Below are positions 6,438 to 13,998 of a stretch of 15,250 nucleotides of DNA, piece by piece. This DNA comes from an uncultured Methylococcaceae bacterium. Lineage in GTDB: Bacteria; Pseudomonadota; Gammaproteobacteria; Methylococcales; Methylomonadaceae. The DNA is taken from contig CAJVYO010000012.1 of the NCBI GenBank assembly GCA_913009515.1, positions 1-15,250 on the forward strand, in the 5' to 3' direction. The notes beneath the pieces were generated by a model. That model saw nothing but the letters and a program-made list of their open reading frames with translations, was not told where the DNA came from and ran no database searches. How positions within the stretch are numbered: position 1 is the first letter of the stretch; each line of letters starts with the position of its first letter. Made by a program: the position numbers and the translations under genes.

Positions 6438-6443
6438 AAAGGA
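6438..6443 (+). promoter_or_regulatory. Shine-Dalgarno sequence supporting the GTG start of the Wzc gene
   Basis: AAAGGA lies seven bases before the GTG at 6451. There is no competing ATG nearby, and the predicted N-terminus precedes the Wzz domain by a normal length. Confidence 0.7.
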
Positions 6444-6450
6444 CGTTATT

Positions 6451-8694
6451 GTGCAACAACAGGCTATACAAGACACTCATCAATTAGACACGTTTGAAGA
6501 TGACGAAGAAGGAACCTCTTTAAGTGATATTATTCATATTCTTTGGTTGCGTAAGAAGTTATTAATTAGTGTCACCACACTGTGTACACTGATTGCTGTG
6601 TCTATTATTTTTCAGTTAATCCCTCGCTATACTGCCAGCACGCAGCTATTAATTGGTATTAATTCGGCAAAAGTTGTGGATATTGAGGAGGTTATTACCG
6701 GTGGTTTATCTGGAGATACCGCTGTTATTGGTGAAATGGAAGTCATTAAATCACGTGGTCTAGCCCATAAGGTGATTGATAAATTAAAACTGGATCGTTA
6801 TGAAGAATTTAATGGAAGTTTAAAAAAAGCAGATGGTTTTTTAGCACAATTTAGCTTTAAATCATTGATTGCTGACGACTGGTTAGAGATGTTAGGTTTA
6901 TTAAAGCTTGATAACACCACTGAAGAGGATAAGCAGCAAACCTTAGAGACTAAAATGGTGAATACCTTTTTAGATAAATTAAAAGTTAGCCAAATTAAAC
7001 GCTCACAAATTATTAATTTAAAATTTGATTCTGAGAATGCTAAACTTGCGGCAAAAATTACTAATGAAATTGCTGAACAATATATTGTTGGACAGTTACA
7101 AGCTAAATTTGATGCGACTAAAAAAGCTACGGATTGGTTGAATAATCAATTATCTGAACTAAAAGATAAAGTGGAATTATCAGAACATATCGTGGAGGAA
7201 TTTAGACAATCACATGGTCTAGTTGAAGTAAAAAATTCAATAGGCTTATCACAGCAACAATTATCGGAACTAAATAGTCAATTGATTGTTGCTCGTGCAG
7301 AAAAAGCAGAAGCCGAAGCAAAATATAATCAAGTCGCCAGCATCTTAAAAAGCGGTAAAAATATTGACAGTGTATCCGCGGTATTAAATTCATCGCTAAT
7401 TCAAAATTTACGTGAGCAAGAAGCCGAAGTGCAACGTACTTATTCTGAAATGAGCGTTGAATATGGGAAGAAACATCCGCGTATGATTGCGATGCGTGCC
7501 AAAGTTGAGGATATAAAAAATAAAATTCATTCAGAAGTGAAAAAAATTGCGATGGGTTTGCGTAATTCATTGGAGGTCTATAAGTCTCGAACCTACTCGC
7601 TGGCCTCAAGTTTGAAAAAAATTGAAGCGACTACCGGGGGCAATAAAAAAGATGAAGTGCAATTACGTGCTTTAGAGCGCGAGGCAAAAGCCAACCGTAT
7701 TTTATTTGAAACTTTTTTAAATCGCTTTAAAGAAACCACCTCAACACAAGGCATGGAACAAGCGGATGCGCGTATTATTTCACTTGCAGAGCCGCCTTTA
7801 ATCGCAAGCTTTCCTAAGAAAAAATTATTGTTGATTGTGAGTTTTCTAGGCTCATTATTTTTTGCTGTAGTGTTGGTGTTTGTATTGGAAATGTTGAATC
7901 CTGGGATTCGTTCACCTGAGCAAGTACAAGAATTATTACATATGGCAACCTTAGGGATTATTCCTCAAGCCCAAAAACAAATAGGTTCTCCACATCAATA
8001 TATATTAGATAAGCCGCAGTCTAGTCTGGCCGAAGCAGTGAATACTTTGCGAGTATCACTGAGTGTACTTAATCCAGATGACCGGGTGAAAACTTTATTA
8101 GTGACATCCTCTGTTCCGGGTGAGGGAAAAAGTACCTTAAGTTTATTGATTGCCCGTCAATCTGCACAAGCCAGTCAACATACGGTGATTATTGATGCTG
8201 ATTTTAGACGGCCAGTGATTGATAAAGAATTGGGATTAACTGCAGAATTAGGCTTAACTGATTTATTAGGTGATTCAACGTTAAGTTTAGATGATGTGTT
8301 AATAGAAGATGAAGCCTGTGGTATGTTAATTATTCCTCGTGGAAAAATGAGCTTTGTTAATCCCACTGATTTGTTTGCTTCAAAACGTATGCATTTATTG
8401 ATGGAAGAATTAAAAGAGCGTTTTGATTTAGTAATTGTTGATTCACCCCCTATTATGGCAGTACCTGATGCTCGTGTTTTATCTGAATTGGTTGATAAAG
8501 TTATTTTTGTATTAGCCTGGGATAAAACCCCGCGAAAGGTGGTGCGTAGTGCATTACATATTTTACAAAATGAACAGCATCATAATATTGCGGGTGTGGT
8601 TTTGCAGCAAGTTGATTTAAAACAATATGGACGTTATGGTGATTCAGGTCATTATTATCATTACAGCCAATATGGCCAGTATTATGTTAGTTAA
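6451..8694 (+). CDS. wzc: Wzc-type polysaccharide co-polymerase with C-terminal BY-kinase domain (VpsO-like)
   Basis: This 747-aa inner-membrane protein controls polymer chain length and export through cycles of tyrosine autophosphorylation. In order it has a cytoplasmic N-terminus, a Wzz segment (from about 22) with TM1 (about 37-57), a periplasmic coiled-coil region (about 215-410), the conserved ALEREAKANRILFETFLNRF segment before TM2 (about 459-480), and a cytoplasmic BY-kinase domain. The kinase shows Walker A GEGKST (557-562), Walker A' IIDADFRRP (580-588) and Walker B LVIVDSPP (660-667). The last 23 residues hold eight tyrosines, the usual autophosphorylation cluster. The start is GTG with a good Shine-Dalgarno sequence. 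Kinase and co-polymerase are fused, as in proteobacteria. No Wzb-type phosphatase gene lies beside it. Confidence 0.96.
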   Translation: MQQQAIQDTHQLDTFEDDEEGTSLSDIIHILWLRKKLLISVTTLCTLIAVSIIFQLIPRYTASTQLLIGINSAKVVDIEEVITGGLSGDTAVIGEMEVIKSRGLAHKVIDKLKLDRYEEFNGSLKKADGFLAQFSFKSLIADDWLEMLGLLKLDNTTEEDKQQTLETKMVNTFLDKLKVSQIKRSQIINLKFDSENAKLAAKITNEIAEQYIVGQLQAKFDATKKATDWLNNQLSELKDKVELSEHIVEEFRQSHGLVEVKNSIGLSQQQLSELNSQLIVARAEKAEAEAKYNQVASILKSGKNIDSVSAVLNSSLIQNLREQEAEVQRTYSEMSVEYGKKHPRMIAMRAKVEDIKNKIHSEVKKIAMGLRNSLEVYKSRTYSLASSLKKIEATTGGNKKDEVQLRALEREAKANRILFETFLNRFKETTSTQGMEQADARIISLAEPPLIASFPKKKLLLIVSFLGSLFFAVVLVFVLEMLNPGIRSPEQVQELLHMATLGIIPQAQKQIGSPHQYILDKPQSSLAEAVNTLRVSLSVLNPDDRVKTLLVTSSVPGEGKSTLSLLIARQSAQASQHTVIIDADFRRPVIDKELGLTAELGLTDLLGDSTLSLDDVLIEDEACGMLIIPRGKMSFVNPTDLFASKRMHLLMEELKERFDLVIVDSPPIMAVPDARVLSELVDKVIFVLAWDKTPRKVVRSALHILQNEQHHNIAGVVLQQVDLKQYGRYGDSGHYYHYSQYGQYYVS

Positions 8695-8704
8695 GCGTTA
8701 AATT

Positions 8705-9406
8705 TTGACTACTTATTATAAGAATAAAGTAACTGCGTATATAGGTATAGCCTGCTGCATAGGCTTATTTTATTTATCATTACCGCGTTTTATTGCGGCT
8801 GTTTATATGTTTTATCCTGTTCAAGTAGATAAAACAGTGACAAGCGTGCGCAATGCAAATGATTTAAAACTTTATCAAAAAAGTAATGAACATATAGAAT
8901 CGGCATTACAGTGGGCAGCAACCGGTGAACGTTGGCAGATGCTTGGCACGAATAACATTCAACTATTCTCCGTGGTCGAGGCAACATTACAAAAGCCGGC
9001 TATTAAGGAAATATATGCAGATATGGTACAGAGCTTAACGATTTCCCCCGTTAATACCTATGTTTGGTATCGCTTAGCCTTTATGCAGAAAATTTTAAAT
9101 TTTTCCATAGAAGACCAGCTACATTCTATGCGTTTATCTTGTTATGCTGATCGCCTTGAAATTAATTTATTGATTAAACGTATACGTTTTTTTCATGAGC
9201 ATCAAGCATTTTTAGACCCTGAATTACAGGATATCTTCAAAGACCAAATTTATTTAGCCAGTACATTACGTTTTCGTGCTTTAGTTGAGCTGATAAAACA
9301 ACAGCCTGATTTATTGGAGGTTGTTGAACAAGTATTAACTTATGAACCCGAACGCTGGCAAAAATTATTGCGTTATTATCAACGTATTACACGATCAAAA
9401 ACTTAG
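8705..9406 (+). CDS. Membrane-anchored protein of unknown function in the exopolysaccharide operon
   Basis: The 233-aa product starts at TTG (8705), ten bases after the wzc stop. The next in-frame Met would cut into the only hydrophobic segment, so the TTG start is preferred. Residues 9-36 form one membrane anchor (AYIGIACCIGLFYLSLPRFI). The remainder, about 195 residues, is mostly helical and probably periplasmic. The stretch SPVNTYVWYRLAFMQ, followed by paired helices with Leu, Tyr and Arg, resembles degenerate TPR-like helical repeats. The position after the VpsO-like gene parallels vpsP in Vibrio, though I compare gene order only. It ends four bases inside the convergent ligase gene. No catalytic motif is visible. 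Confidence 0.7.
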   Translation: MTTYYKNKVTAYIGIACCIGLFYLSLPRFIAAVYMFYPVQVDKTVTSVRNANDLKLYQKSNEHIESALQWAATGERWQMLGTNNIQLFSVVEATLQKPAIKEIYADMVQSLTISPVNTYVWYRLAFMQKILNFSIEDQLHSMRLSCYADRLEINLLIKRIRFFHEHQAFLDPELQDIFKDQIYLASTLRFRALVELIKQQPDLLEVVEQVLTYEPERWQKLLRYYQRITRSKT

Positions 9407-10767
9407 CTTGATAAACGCTGTGAGCGTGGCAAGGATTGTGCCAGTGCCGCTCCCATTAATAACGTGTAAGTATAAGCCACTGCGGGAATTTGCAAACTAA
9501 AATCCACTAACGCATGTGCCCCCACTAATAAGGTGGCACAACAACCAATAGCAGGATAATACCAATGTTGTTGCCGTTGCCAAACTCCACGTAAACACTG
9601 TAAGCCTATATAAAACAAGGCTAAAAACAAGCAGCCAGCGGGTAGCACGCCTAATTCAAACATATTTTCTAAATAAGTATTATGTGCCATCGTGTAATAA
9701 CCTTTCACCGTTTCATTTCGATATAATCTAAAACTCTTTTCAAAACTGCCATAGCCCATACCTAACCACGGATTTTCTGCAATTTGCTGTTCTAGTAATT
9801 CATATACGGCAAGTCGTCCATTTTTATCTGCAGTTAAGGTAATTTGATCCATGCGTTCTAATAATTTATCACCACTGCTCCAGAGTGCTGCGGTTGTAAA
9901 AGTCACAATCATGAGCAGCATAATAGATATTTTGCCCACTTTCACTTTTTTAGCGATAATCGGTAAGATTAAAAAAATAATAATCGCGAATAAAGAACTT
10001 AAAAATCCACCCCGGGAATGGCTTAATAATAAGGCGGTGGAAATAATAAAAATCATTAATAAGGGTAAGCCGGCACGCACAATCACATTTTCAATAAAAT
10101 ACTGTAAACCGTAGTTATTTTGAATGCCATATTTTAAGCTACGCTGTAAACGGCTTATTAATAGTGGAAAGCTTGCTAAAATCCCTAATCCTGCATAGGT
10201 TGCATAAGAGTTACGGTTAACAAAGGTAGAACTAACATTGCCGAGATAATGTAATTTTTCAAAGCCGAATAAGCTTTTATAATCACCCCAAAAAGCAATT
10301 AAGCCGTACAGTGCATACAGAGTGCCTACATAAGCGACACTATTGAAAATAAAACTCGCATTTTTGCTTTGACGTGAAAATTGAAAACTGAGAAAAAAGA
10401 CTAAACAATAACTTATCAGCCGCATTAATGCTTCAATAGTGTTAGCCGGTGATATGCTGATACTTGCGGCAACTTCAGTGTTTAAATGATTGGCGGTTAA
10501 TTGCCAAAAAGGATGTAGCCATGATGCGGGTAACCAGGTAACGGTTTGTAGGTAAATCCATAGCAGGGTGATACTGATTAATAGCAATGGAATTTTAATA
10601 AATGTGAGACTAAGCGCCTGCTTTTTATCAGCGGTCAAGACAGTATAAAAATACACAGCCCCTAAGCAGGCAATTAAGCTGCTGTATAAACTCCATGACC
10701 ACACTCGGTTGCTACCAAAAAATAAAGGTGAAAGTGAGATTATGATAATAAAAAATTTAAATAGCAT
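9403..10767 (-). CDS. O-antigen ligase/polymerase family membrane protein (Wzy_C domain)
   Basis: The 454-aa protein has about ten to twelve predicted membrane segments and the features of the Wzy_C/WaaL superfamily. These are STFVNRNSYATYAG (180-193), SHSRGG (249-254) before a membrane pair, and a large periplasmic loop with RLAVYELLEQQIAENPWLGMG (318-338) and AHNTYLENMFELG (361-373). The closing ALVDFSLQIPAV (419-430) is typical of polysaccharide polymerase or ligase members. It would polymerise repeat units or transfer polymer on the periplasmic face from undecaprenyl-diphosphate. Sequence alone does not separate polymerase from ligase. With Wzc and OPX beside it and no LPS core genes, a Wzy-like polymerase is more likely. 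The stop codon overlaps the convergent upstream gene by four bases. The start faces the phosphatase gene across 40 bases. Confidence 0.9.
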   Translation of the reverse strand: MLFKFFIIIISLSPLFFGSNRVWSWSLYSSLIACLGAVYFYTVLTADKKQALSLTFIKIPLLLISITLLWIYLQTVTWLPASWLHPFWQLTANHLNTEVAASISISPANTIEALMRLISYCLVFFLSFQFSRQSKNASFIFNSVAYVGTLYALYGLIAFWGDYKSLFGFEKLHYLGNVSSTFVNRNSYATYAGLGILASFPLLISRLQRSLKYGIQNNYGLQYFIENVIVRAGLPLLMIFIISTALLLSHSRGGFLSSLFAIIIFLILPIIAKKVKVGKISIMLLMIVTFTTAALWSSGDKLLERMDQITLTADKNGRLAVYELLEQQIAENPWLGMGYGSFEKSFRLYRNETVKGYYTMAHNTYLENMFELGVLPAGCLFLALFYIGLQCLRGVWQRQQHWYYPAIGCCATLLVGAHALVDFSLQIPAVAYTYTLLMGAALAQSLPRSQRLSS

Positions 10768-10807
10768 ATAATTACTTTATTTTAAAATAGCTGAATGATA
10801 CGAATTT

Positions 10808-11584
10808 GTGAAAAATAAAATGACCCGTTTTTTTTCTTCTTTTAAAAAACAGCCTCTTGATTATCCAACCCCTCATTTAGCTGCCAAGCAGCGTATTTAT
10901 TGTATTGGTGATATTCATGGACGATATGATTTATTAAAGAAAATTCATACTCTTATTTTAGCAGATGCAGAGGATTATGCAGATGAAATCACGGTGGTTT
11001 ATTTAGGCGATTATATTGATCGTGGACCTGAATCTAAGCAAGTTATTGATTATTTGCTGTCTAAGCCTTTGCCGCAGTTTAAGTCTATTTTTCTACGCGG
11101 TAATCACGAGCAAGTGTTATTAGATTTTATTGCTCCATATAATCCACCGAGTAATCAGTGGTTTAATTTTGGAGGCTTATCCACTTTGAGTAGTTATAAC
11201 GTGCGTTTAAAAGGTATTCCAAATATAGCAGATTTACCAGCTATTCAAGAGGATTTGAGGCAGCAATTACCCGCTAGCCATTTAGATTTCTTTCAAGCAT
11301 CACAGACTTATTATCAGCAAGGTGATTATTATTTTGTGCATGCAGGGGTTAAACCTAAATTGAAACTTGAAAAACAAATTGCCGCAGATTTATTATGGAT
11401 TCGAGAAGAGTTTTTAAATAGCACTGATTTTCATGGCAAGATGATTGTCTATGGACATTCAATTACTGATAAGCCAGATATTCAGTTAAATCGTATCGGT
11501 ATTGATACCGGTGCATATTATTCCAATAAATTAACCTGTTTAGTGCTAGAAAATACGCAACAACGTTTTTTAGTGACCCGATAA
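10808..11584 (+). CDS. PPP-family metallophosphatase (bacterial Ser/Thr protein phosphatase, lambda-PP-like)
   Basis: The 258-aa enzyme carries the full set of PPP metal and catalytic motifs: GDIHG (34-38), GDYIDRG (67-73), RGNHE (97-101), VHAG (177-180) and YGHS (215-218). It has no signal peptide and should act in the cytoplasm with two metal ions, usually Mn2+. Bacterial relatives (PrpA/PrpB, lambda phosphatase) remove phosphate from Ser, Thr and sometimes Tyr. The start is either GTG at 10808 or the in-frame ATG at 10820 (Met5). Neither has a clear Shine-Dalgarno sequence. It sits alone on the plus strand between two minus-strand polysaccharide genes, with 40 bases upstream and 11 downstream. 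Reversal of Wzc phosphorylation is a plausible inferred role. A nucleotide phosphatase is the alternative. Confidence 0.9.
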   Translation: MKNKMTRFFSSFKKQPLDYPTPHLAAKQRIYCIGDIHGRYDLLKKIHTLILADAEDYADEITVVYLGDYIDRGPESKQVIDYLLSKPLPQFKSIFLRGNHEQVLLDFIAPYNPPSNQWFNFGGLSTLSSYNVRLKGIPNIADLPAIQEDLRQQLPASHLDFFQASQTYYQQGDYYFVHAGVKPKLKLEKQIAADLLWIREEFLNSTDFHGKMIVYGHSITDKPDIQLNRIGIDTGAYYSNKLTCLVLENTQQRFLVTR

Positions 11585-11595
11585 TTTCATATTTA

Positions 11596-12993
11596 TCATG
11601 CCTGATTATTTCTAAAACCTTTAAAAATGGTTAAGCAAAATATTTGAATATCTAATAAAATCGACCAAGTACGGATATATTTTAAATCATAATAAATACG
11701 TCCTTCCATTTTATCTAAGGTATCAGTTTCCCCTCGAAAGCCACTAATTTGAGCTAAGCCGGTGATACCTGGTTTTACTTTATGACGTAGCATATAACCT
11801 TTTATTTGCCCGCGATAAAGCTCATTATGAGCAACAGCATGGGGGCGAGGACCAATAATAGACATTCGTCCTTGTAACACATTGATAAATTGCGGCAGTT
11901 CATCTAAGGATGTTTTTCTTAAAAAATCACCAAAGGGCGTGATTCGCATATCATTTTTGGTGGCTTGTTTAACATAGTCGCCATTGTCTGATGCCGTCAT
12001 TGAGCGAAATTTCCACACCATAATTTCTTCACCTCGACAACCATAACGCCGTTGTTTAAAAAGTATAGAGCCGGGTGATGTCAGTTTAATACCTATCGCA
12101 ATGATAATTAATGGTACGCTAATTAAAACTAAGATTAATGATGCGATTACAATATCAAATAAGCGCTTTAAAATACCATCGATACCGTAAAATGGCGTGT
12201 CATGTACACTGATAACGGGAATGCCGTCTATGTTTTCCATGCGTGAACGCAGCAAATCAAAGCCAAATAAATCAGGTACAAAATAAACCACGGCTGTAGT
12301 ATCCGCTAATATCGCTAATATTTCTTTAATGCGTTTTTCTGCTTTCAAGGGCAAAGTAATATAAATAATATCAACTTCATGACTATTAACTTTTTTAATT
12401 AAATCTTTAATATCACCATTAATAATGACTTTACCTTGCAAGCGTTGTTCTTCTTGTCGGTCATCAAAGTAGCCAATAAATGAAAATCCTAACCAGGTAT
12501 TTTTATCAAAGGTTTTTTTCAATTCATAGCCAATATCAGTCGCCCCTAAAATAGCGACTTGACGCGTATTTCTTCCTAATGAACGACTATAATTTATAAT
12601 ATTGCGCAACATTAAATGCCATAAAATTAAAAAAATAGGAACAAAAAAGCTCCAACTCCAAAACACAGTTTTATATACTGGCTCAATAATATCTGATTTA
12701 TACTGTGAAAATATGGTAATGACTAAAATAGCTCCTAGCCAAGCTCCTAATGTTCTAGTCGATTCGACATATAAGTTAACGCCTCTAGGTGCATTATATA
12801 AAGTACTCAATTCGGCAAAAAATTCAAAACTCATGACTGCACATAAAACCCACCATAGCTGTTTATCATCGAATTCAAGCTGAAAAAATGATAAGACACA
12901 TGCTAGCGTTAAAATAATAATGCCAACATCAAATAAGCGTATTAAACCAATAATTTTAGGACGATGATTTCTAACTAAGCCATTTTTATTCAT
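11596..12993 (-). CDS. wcaJ: Undecaprenyl-phosphate glucose phosphotransferase, WcaJ family (initiating enzyme)
   Basis: The enzyme starts repeat-unit assembly by transferring a sugar phosphate, usually glucose-1-P from UDP-glucose, to undecaprenyl phosphate at the inner membrane. The 465-aa length is normal. It has four N-terminal membrane segments (about 15-37, 46-61, 82-96, 109-128), a cytoplasmic Rossmann-like domain (VAILGATDIGYEL, 146-158), and the membrane re-entrant helix of the catalytic domain (KRLFDIVIASLILVL, 276-290). The catalytic domain shows WKFRSM (327-332), the SLDELPQ Asp-Glu motif (362-368), GPRP (381-384) and KPGITGLAQI (407-416). The C-terminal pattern TLDKMEGRIYYDLKYIRTWS is typical of WcaJ/TIGR03023 members. 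It is convergent with the phosphatase gene and 11 bases from it. The sugar is inferred from the family. Confidence 0.94.
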   Translation of the reverse strand: MNKNGLVRNHRPKIIGLIRLFDVGIIILTLACVLSFFQLEFDDKQLWWVLCAVMSFEFFAELSTLYNAPRGVNLYVESTRTLGAWLGAILVITIFSQYKSDIIEPVYKTVFWSWSFFVPIFLILWHLMLRNIINYSRSLGRNTRQVAILGATDIGYELKKTFDKNTWLGFSFIGYFDDRQEEQRLQGKVIINGDIKDLIKKVNSHEVDIIYITLPLKAEKRIKEILAILADTTAVVYFVPDLFGFDLLRSRMENIDGIPVISVHDTPFYGIDGILKRLFDIVIASLILVLISVPLIIIAIGIKLTSPGSILFKQRRYGCRGEEIMVWKFRSMTASDNGDYVKQATKNDMRITPFGDFLRKTSLDELPQFINVLQGRMSIIGPRPHAVAHNELYRGQIKGYMLRHKVKPGITGLAQISGFRGETDTLDKMEGRIYYDLKYIRTWSILLDIQIFCLTIFKGFRNNQA

Positions 12994-13221
12994 TATTATT
13001 TTTACATTTAAAATAAGATTAAATATTTAAGCATGCTATTATTTATATTACAAATTATTAATTTATGTGATTAGTAAAAAGTTATTATTTAGCTGCCTCT
13101 ATATGAATCGTTATGACATGTGCATCAAGCATGACCTTTTATTTAATGGTGATATAGACGATTTTTATTTGCTATGTTAAAGTTCGGTCATTATTTTTAA
13201 ATTCAGCTTAAATCATTTTAT
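12994..13221. promoter_or_regulatory. Divergent intergenic region between wcaJ and the DUF3450 gene
   Basis: These 228 very AT-rich bases separate two divergent genes, so promoters for both should lie here. I could not identify a convincing -35/-10 pair for either direction, nor a clear operator palindrome. There is no small ORF worth reporting. It marks the boundary between the polysaccharide locus and the TtpC module. Confidence 0.5.
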
Positions 13222-13998
13222 ATGCGTTGTATTTCTCGTCAATTATCCGCTATTTTAGTGTGTACCCTATCAAGTTTTAGCGTTTCCCCGCTGTTTGCAG
13301 ATGCTCTTTCACAAGCGGTTAGCACTGAAAATAAGATGTATTCAGCCGCAGCCAGTTCTCAGAAAAAAATTGATGCTTTAGATGACCGCACACGTAAGAT
13401 GTTAGAGAGTTATCGTGCGGCTGCAAGGCAAAATAAAACTTTATTAACTTATAATACGCATCTACAAACATTATTGGCTTCACAGGAAGCAGAAAAAACG
13501 TCACTGAATCAACAGTTAGAACAAATAGATTTTACGCAACGTGAAATTGTGCCACTGATTTTGAATATGCAAAAAAGTTTGATTGATTTTGTACGTTTAG
13601 ATTTACCTTTTTTACCCAAGGAACGACAACAGCGTTTGCAAAGCTTAAGTGAGATGATGGTGCGGGCCGATGTGAGTAATGCAGAAAAATTTAGACGTTT
13701 GATTGAAGCCTATCAAATCGAAAATAATTACGGCAATACGATTGAAGCGTATCGTGGCAATATTACTTTACAAGGTGAAGAAAGTTCGGTGGATTTCTTA
13801 CGTTTAGGACGGGTTGCCTTATATTATCAACGTTTAGATGGCAGTGAAACCGGAGCTTGGGACAAGAAAACTAAAGCATGGACACTATTAGATAATGAAC
13901 ATCGTAATGCGATTCGCCAAGGTTTACGTATTGCACGCAAAGAAACTGCCCCTGATTTATTAACCTTACCGCTTGATTTAGCCATAGAGGTAAAATAA
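13222..13998 (+). CDS. DUF3450 family periplasmic coiled-coil protein (TonB-system associated)
   Basis: The 258-aa protein has a Sec signal peptide (residues 1-26, cleavage after LFA). A long coiled coil follows (about 35-105, rich in Gln, Lys and Leu). Next come the family segments IVPLILNMQKSLIDFVRLDLPFLPKER (positions 109-135) and the region around EIENNYGNTIEAY-like residues (about 166-178). It ends in a beta-rich C-terminal domain with FLRLGRVALYYQRLDG (193-208) and a tail WTLLDNEHRNAIRQGLRIAR. These match DUF3450, which is regularly encoded first in clusters with TtpC, ExbB2, ExbD2 and TonB2. Its exact role is unknown, but it presumably works with TtpC in the periplasm. The stop overlaps the next start by one base. 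No clear Shine-Dalgarno sequence precedes the ATG. Confidence 0.88.
   Translation: MRCISRQLSAILVCTLSSFSVSPLFADALSQAVSTENKMYSAAASSQKKIDALDDRTRKMLESYRAAARQNKTLLTYNTHLQTLLASQEAEKTSLNQQLEQIDFTQREIVPLILNMQKSLIDFVRLDLPFLPKERQQRLQSLSEMMVRADVSNAEKFRRLIEAYQIENNYGNTIEAYRGNITLQGEESSVDFLRLGRVALYYQRLDGSETGAWDKKTKAWTLLDNEHRNAIRQGLRIARKETAPDLLTLPLDLAIEVK

Noticed and set aside
7202..7609. Open frame of 135 codons on the minus strand inside wzc
   Set aside because: It lies wholly antisense to a strongly supported coding region, has no recognisable domain, and reflects codon bias of the sense strand.
9851..10114. Open frame of 87 codons on the plus strand inside the ligase gene
   Set aside because: It is antisense to a clear Wzy_C-family gene and has low-complexity composition with no family signature.
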